Shown one piece after another: positions 19,783 to 25,000 of a stretch of 25,000 bases of DNA. Every line of letters begins with the position of its first letter. The first letter of the stretch is position 1. Both the position numbers and the translations under genes were made by a program. A model generated the notes under the pieces. The model did no database searches. It saw nothing but the letters and a program-made list of their open reading frames with translations, and was not told the origin of the DNA. Source of the DNA: Bigelowiella natans CCMP2755. Its lineage: Eukaryota; Cercozoa; Chlorarachniophyceae. Where the stretch lies: positions 1-25,000 of the forward strand of contig ADNK01002966.1 in assembly GCA_000320545.1 (NCBI GenBank), written 5' to 3'.

Positions 19783-20915
19783 TCACGATTGCCATTGCAG
19801 CGCTCCGCTCAAAGCTTTATTTTTTGGATTTCGGGGGGTGGTGGTTATTGTTTCCGCATGGTCCATTTGCAACCCTCCCCGAAAAGGTTTTGGGGGAGTG
19901 AAAGGAGGCCGAGCGGTTTGTTTCTTGGTCCTCCCCCCTCTCGCATCTCTTCCATTATGATCTCCGACGACGTCTTTTACGGAAGCTGCGTGTTCCAGAT
20001 AAACCCCGCTCTTTTCGGTGATAAGGCTTGATGGAGATCCCCAGCTGCCTGCTTACAAAGAGATTGGAACGAGGTAAGTATCGTCAGTATAGCACCGTTG
20101 GAAAGAATGGGGCGGGGGGGGGGGGCTAATCGTAGAATGTACACGTTTCCGTCAAGAGTGTTTTCCATTTTTTCCGCATCATTTGCCACCTGCTGTTTGT
20201 AGGAATTTCGCTCAGATCAAACGATGGGACACGAGGCCTCTCATGCTCCCCCCATGTCTTCTTCGGCGATGAGAGCAGCGATGATGGCGACATCCTCGAA
20301 ATGAATCGAGAGCTGAGCGAAATTTAGCATTCGATATTAATGATCAGGAGGCATCTTGAACATGTGAGTGCATGTGCATACGATAAAACCTCCCCAAAGG
20401 CGATTTCTTCGTCCCCCCCCGCCGCCTTCATCGCACGCTCTCACAAGATTCCCCTTGTCTTCTAGTACCAGAACGGTGAGGCAACGAGCGTGTCCTTACT
20501 CCTATTTCGATCGCTTTCCAATAGATCTGCCTCGTTTTTCAAGAACAGCGGCACGCTGATCACGCTATCAAAGCTTTGGTTTTTCTTCCTCAGGACCGAA
20601 GCGCGCTCGCCTTTCGAGCTGTAATCACTATTGCCGGGTTTCTCATCAATTTGGCTGTTTTCGTAGCACGCAAAGTCCCCATTCGGTAGAAGCTGCGGGC
20701 AGCCCCCTTCCCACATCGCCTTCTTCTTGTCAAACGATACCTGTTGTGGTGTATGTGGCCTTTCCCTCTTGGGACTATCATTTGCATCTTATGTGTTGTC
20801 GATCTCGTTTGGAGGGAGTCGGAATAACGGAGCATTTGAAGCAGGGTTTGCCATCGGACTTTCTAAAGTGTACCTTATTTCTCGGGCCAACCAACGCAGG
20901 GGGCGTCGGTTTCAT
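19783..20915 (-). CDS. Hypothetical protein, about 264 residues
   Basis: Predicted exons 20915-20829, 20740-20469, 20312-20143 and 20048-19783 agree in phase (0, 2, 1). The first exon starts MKPTPPALVG and carries a CxxC (KPCFKCS). Exon 2 contains WEGGCPQLLPNGDFACYENS and VISVPLFLKNEADLLESD. Exon 3 has WGEHERPRVPSFDLSEIPTN and WQMMRKKWKTLL. The last exon is polar and Pro/Thr-rich (KKQTARPPFTPPKPFRGG) and ends QWQS. No domain was recognised and no signal peptide or membrane segment seen. The end of exon 1 is ambiguous; a donor at AAG/GTACAC (about 20874) also keeps phase. The stop lies 87 nt upstream of the PAS-gene ATG run on the same strand, so this may be the N-terminal part of that gene. 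Confidence 0.5.
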
Positions 20916-22972
20916 CTATTACCAACAGGCAGGAGGGCTTTGGCTACTCCGCTGGTCTGACAAACGGAACGCAAAGGAGGGTGGGGTTATTAGATGAATT
21001 CATTCATATTCGTTGGAGCGCAGGTGGCAGTTCAGCAAGGCCAGTCGAGACCTATAGAAGATCTTTGGGAGAGAGGAGAAGGGGAAAGAAATAGAGCGCA
21101 ACGGGAAATTCGATCTTCCAGCGCAGTGAAAACCAAGAGAGAAGAAGGGGGGTTCCCCGCAAGGAATGGCGAGCTTGCCCAAAGCCCCCTTCCCGAAATC
21201 TCCTCAAAAGAGAAACGGTGCGGCGGAAAGTGGGTTGGTGCAGTTGACCACTGTGAAACAGAGAAGAAGAACCCTCTCTCTCCTCCCGGCCCCGATGCGT
21301 TGATCTTCTCTTTTCTCTTGCCTTCAAAGAGAAAAGTCGAAACCTGCTACCGCTCGCTTCCGTTAAAGCCCAGTTTTCAGACGTAAACCTCTTCCCGTTC
21401 GCCAAGTTTCCGGCCGAGAAACAGATCGATTCGCCCCTGCGACATGGAAAAAAAGAATTTGCGATTCGAAAATGAGACGGATTTTGGCCTGGCTTCTTTG
21501 GCAGGCAAGAGAGCAGAGAAAGATACCCCCCTGTGCAATAAGAGAACTGGTGGGACAATACTTACAAAACTTTCTTGTTTTTCTTAACTAAAGGGGATTA
21601 TATTGAATGTCGCATTCGGCATTCCCAATGCATTTTGCTTGTATATTATTGTAAGGCGATTATTGCGTGGTCATTTTCCCGCCAAGCGAACCTATTTGCA
21701 AATGCGACATGGGTAGACTTCTTTAGGAAGTCGCATCAGCAAAATCCTGGCACTTTCACTTAAAACTTTACTAAGAGTGAGATGTTCTTTTTCCCTGTGT
21801 AAATCCCTTCCATTTTTGTTGCATTCACGCATCATTTTGTTGTCGCAAACAACAACGCTTTTTCGGATGCCCAAATCTCATCCTCTCACGTTCAATGCCA
21901 CCTTTGTCAGCTTGCAATTGCCTTTGTGGTCTTCCTCTACGGGTGCCTTGCGTTTTCCAGGACGACAGTTGTGAAGAAACTTTTGAGGATTGACCGACAA
22001 CATCTCTGGTCAACTTCGATCACACACAAGCAGACAAGCTTGACCTGTGGCCTCGAACAAGTTGACGATGCATTGTTTTTGCAGGGCGGTCACCTTCACG
22101 TGGGCGTGCTTCCTCGGTGTTGCACTTGTTGCAACTGCTCATTCTGCGTGACCCAGTCGACGGGCCTTGGCAAGTCCCAGTCGTCATCGGAATTGCAGCT
22201 TCAGTTGACCCCCCTCCTAGCCTGCTCTGGCTAGCTGGTGCTCCCCACAGCAAGCAGAACAGCCAGACAGGCTTGCACGATGAGCTAGCGAGTGGTGTTC
22301 TTTGGTGGCCATTCAGACTACACCAATGTTCTTGTCTCTGTCCTCTTGTCCTTTGTGCGCGGGCTTGCAATTGCTGGACGTGCAGCCGCAAAGATGAAAC
22401 CAGGAAAGCGCAGATGACCAACACACATGCGTGATGTGCGCGCATGACGTGTGCCAGCATGGCATGGTCGCTGACTTGCGCTCATCCTGCACCCGAAATT
22501 GCACGTGTTGCAGCTGGAGTGGATGTGCACACGAGCTCACATTGCACCGCATCTCACACATGCATTGACATCATTGTCTAGAGGTGCTTGCTTTTGCTTG
22601 CACGCACAGATGGAGCTCGCAGAGAGCTGAAATGGTTTGGTGTTGAATGCTACACACAGCTAGACAAGTAGCTAGCTAGCTAGCTAGACAACATGCTGAA
22701 ACGGAATGATGGAGAGTTCTGTAGTTGCTCTTGCTGACATCAGTTGAACAATCTAGTAATCTGTGATTTCATCCTCGCATCATTCGACTGTAGACAATGC
22801 ATGTGCCATGTGCATAGAAAGCTGTACGTACACGCGCGCGCCGCGCCCATTCATCTTTAATAATTTCGTGATCAAAATTTGTTAATGTCGCACCCACACC
22901 TAGAGCGTGATCAAAATTTGTTAATTTCGCACCCACACCTAGAGCCGTGTAGTGGTTTGCCGCCCCCCCCGC
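20916..22972. other. Mostly non-coding; overlapping uncertain frames at 20994-21560
   Basis: From 20994 to 21560 both strands hold open frames (plus 20994-21386, 130 residues; minus 21052-21558, 168 residues). Neither shows a domain and the region is purine-rich, which lengthens frames by chance, so neither is called. From 21560 to 22000 the sequence is A/T-richer with nothing recognised. From 22000 to 22800 it is dense in TGCA, CTAG (22670-22690) and GCATGC words, like the other non-coding blocks. A 39-bp tandem repeat lies at 22867-22944. Confidence 0.5.
22867..22944. repeat. 39-bp unit repeated twice in tandem
   Basis: CGTGATCAAAATTTGTTAAT starts at 22867 and again at 22906; the two 39-bp units differ at one base (TGTCGC versus TTTCGC). 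They end CACACCTAGAG. The pair lies about 30 nt beyond the stop codon of the MFS transporter gene, probably in its 3' UTR. Confidence 0.95.
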
Positions 22973-23535
22973 CTACTCTTCCCTCATCGGTTTACTGAGA
23001 GGCAACAGCGAGTAGCCATAGAAATAGTAGACGATAAAGCTGAAAGCCGCCGTTAGCATGAGGAAGTACCCTGCAGCAAGTGGGATACTGTCCTTGGCTA
23101 ATTCCACCCAAGCAGGGCCTAGCCCTCCAAAAATCATGATGCTCGTGTTGTAGCCTAGACCCACCCCACGATGGCGAGCTTTGGGATGAAAGATGTCAGA
23201 GGAGAGCAGGTTAGAGGTCGTCCCCAGAGCTCCGGATACGATGCCGAAGAGTATGCCTGGGCCAAGCACGATGACTGGCAGTGATAACGAATCATCTAGC
23301 AGTGCGTATATCGGATAGCCAGCTACGAGACAAGCCCCTGCAATAACAACGACAGCCAAGCTTCGGGGTGAGTGTGTGTGTGTGTGTGGCGGGGAGGGGG
23401 GGGGTGATAGGTAGTGTGTGCCAATGAAATAAACACAAATCTCCGCAGAGTCAAGGAACAGCTCTTACCACTCACGCAGCATGCATTATTAATCCCAGAG
23501 GGCGACGGTGCAGTCACACCATTCACATACACACA

Positions 23536-23575
<40 letters not shown>

Positions 23576-24768
23576 CACACACTATACACGCATACACGCA
23601 TACACGCACACACACACACAAACACACACAAGCCACGCACCTAAAACAGCTGGGAAAACAGATCGAAGGCCATATCGGTCAACCAGATACCCGAAATAGA
23701 TAGACGTGGGAAGCTGCACGGCATTCTGCAGCACTGCAATCCATAAAATGTCCACCATTGTCTTCGAATCACGAGCTGTAGCCTGGAAGAAGGGGCGGGA
23801 GGGGAAGGGGGGGGGGGGAGGGATGGAATTGTGAAAACAACGTCGGTGACAGGTCTACTTCCTCCTCTCTTCATCATACTTCTTCGATTCTCAGTGAGTG
23901 ATTTTCAAGGGTAGTTCGGCCGCGCTGCTTTTTCTTATGCTTGTGCTTGCGTTTGTGTTTGTGTTTGTGTTTGTGCTGCGGTTGCGTAGTAGCAGGATGC
24001 GAAGGGGACATTGAGAGCCAAGAAGGAAAAAAGAAAGGTGCTAATCTCAGAGCTGTTGGGGGAGAAGATAATTCCTCTATTTCGAGTGAAATGAATACGA
24101 CGATGACGATGATGATGATGATGATGATGGTGGTTATTCATTATCACAGCGATATCGATTGTAGCTATATATTCGCAGAACCGCACTTGATTGCGGCGTT
24201 GTGGGTTTATCAGCTGACGACGTTGTTACCTTATCTAATCGGATCCAGTCAAAGATGTACACGCATCCGACATACCAGAAAGCAGCAGACCCTGCCATCA
24301 TCGCGAATAAGGCCACGATCGCCGGCGTGCTACGATGGAGGAGAAGATGAACAGGGCGGGGGAAAAGAGATATAGTCAAATCAGGAGAGAGAAAAATAGA
24401 CTCCGTGAGTGGGGGGGGGGAGGAGGCTGAGGAATAATCCAAAAGCAGCGGGGTGGCTGGTGATGACATCTACTACACGATTCGCATTTTCATAAGCAGC
24501 AGCAGCAGCAGCACTTCCGACTTCTCTCTATCTCTCTCCCCCTCCTTTCCTGGCCCCCTCTCTGATTCACCAATGGCATTTATCGTCACCTTTTACTCAG
24601 GGCATTGTCTCCGTGCAGCTGCTGTCTGGGTGTTGGTGGTACTGAGTTTTCGTCTAACCTCACGTGATTATCCCCTCCAGCAGCGCCATCAACTGAACTT
24701 TTATCATCATCGCTAACCTCCACGGCATTGTATTTGACTTCTTTCTCGAAAACGGTTGTTTCGTCGAT
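22973..24768 (-). CDS. MFS transporter, MHS (ProP-like) family, C-terminal half; 5' part outside window
   Basis: Predicted exons 24768-24590, 24329-24230, 23782-23641 and 23337-22973 agree in phase (2, 0, 1) and encode the last 261 residues. The first begins IDETTVFEKE, matching the ETxxF motif after helix 6 of MHS transporters, and runs through an acidic central cytoplasmic loop. Helix 7 is AFWYVGCVYIF. Helix 8 leads into GYLVDRYGLRS, the MFS motif A copy between helices 8 and 9. Helices 10-12 follow (for example RGVGLGYNTSIMIFGGLGPA and AAGYFLMLTAAFSFIVYYF), ending KPMREE. MHS members import organic solutes such as proline, betaine or citrate with protons; the substrate here is unknown. Helices 1-6 should lie beyond 25000, since 24769-25000 reads as intron. 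Introns hold GT, CA and G runs. Confidence 0.8.
23533..23640. repeat. (CA)n microsatellites in the last MFS-gene intron
   Basis: CA-rich tracts at about 23525-23580 and 23590-23630, inside the predicted intron 23640-23338, with a GT run and G run (23371-23404) at its other end. Short frames through them on both strands are His/Thr or Cys/Val repeats and are not genes. Confidence 0.9.
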
Positions 24769-25000
24769 CTGGTAAATGGGCGGGGGGGGGGGGGGGAGGA
24801 TAATGATGGTGATGATGATGACGATTCTGCTAAGGATATGCAGATCATGAGGCAGGAGAATGTTATTGTATAAAACTAGAAATTTTCGTCCGAACAGCTT
24901 CAGGTTTATCACCATATCTCCAGGGGGGGAAAACCAACACGCTATTGACTTCTCTTTATTATCCTCCCCCCCCCGGTCATCCCCATCTTCATTTCTCTCA
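24769..25000 (-). other. Probable intron of the MFS gene, runs off the window
   Basis: Upstream of the acceptor TTTACCAG at 24769 lies a C-rich tract (G run at about 24782-24796 on the plus strand), as at other 3' splice sites here. Frames further upstream do not resemble helix 6 of the transporter, so no exon is called up to the window end. Confidence 0.5.

Noticed and set aside
20994-21386. 130-codon plus-strand frame (with a competing 168-codon minus-strand frame at 21052-21558)
   Set aside because: Both strands are open in a purine-rich stretch, neither shows a domain or clear splice context, and I could not choose between them.
22020-22460. 146-codon minus-strand frame
   Set aside because: It lies in a palindrome-rich non-coding block, has overlapping frames of similar length on both strands, and has no recognisable motif.
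23414-23699. His/Thr repeat frames
   Set aside because: They are translations of the (CA)n microsatellite in an MFS-gene intron.
1-25000. tRNA, rRNA and CRISPR arrays
   Set aside because: No tRNA T-loop signature, rRNA core or spaced direct repeats with unique spacers were found by reading; the only structured RNA gene recognised is U1.

Overview
This window is nuclear DNA of a microbial eukaryote. The genes are split by spliceosomal introns with GT..AG ends (about 55 to 450 nt). A U1 snRNA gene is present, microsatellites are abundant, and there is no operon layout. Intron density, mixed base composition and gene content (CHAT/NB-ARC/TPR, WWE-PARP, PAS, a ProP-like transporter, an algal-type sulfotransferase) suit an intron-rich alga or related protist, perhaps chlorarachniophyte, cryptophyte or stramenopile. 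The lineage cannot be fixed from the sequence alone. All gene models below were built by hand from splice signals and reading-phase agreement, so exon ends are predictions.

Layout: 1-280, decayed MORN-repeat fragment. 280-1880, non-coding with a long inverted repeat. 1883-8302 (minus), a nine-exon gene for a 1722-residue protein ordered SAM - CHAT protease - NB-ARC 1 - NB-ARC 2 - 12 or 13 TPRs. 8500-9250 (minus), an open frame of unknown meaning running into a (CT)n tract just upstream of that gene. 9873-10667 (minus), a 187-residue protein with 20 cysteines. 11138-11315 (plus), U1 snRNA. 11444-13425 (plus), a coiled-coil/WWE/WWE/PARP-type ADP-ribosyltransferase. 14210-16200 (minus), a membrane-anchored sulfotransferase with a C-terminal KKXX signal. 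17385-19696 (minus), a PAS-domain protein carrying a perfect 159-bp inverted repeat. 19783-20915 (minus), an unrecognised protein. 22973 to beyond 24768 (minus), the C-terminal half of a ProP-like (MHS family) MFS transporter whose 5' part lies outside the window. The stretches 13430-14200, 16200-17380 and 21560-22960 look non-coding and are rich in CTAG, GCATGC and TGCA words.

The most interesting object is the minus-strand NLR-like gene. Its protein couples an apparently intact CHAT cysteine protease to two successive NB-ARC ATPase modules and to a TPR array built from near-identical 132-bp units. That is the design of a signal-sensing STAND protease, and the TPR array looks freshly expanded. 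A WWE-PARP gene, another class often tied to stress and antiviral responses, starts about 3 kb away. A shared role in immunity or cell death is inference only.
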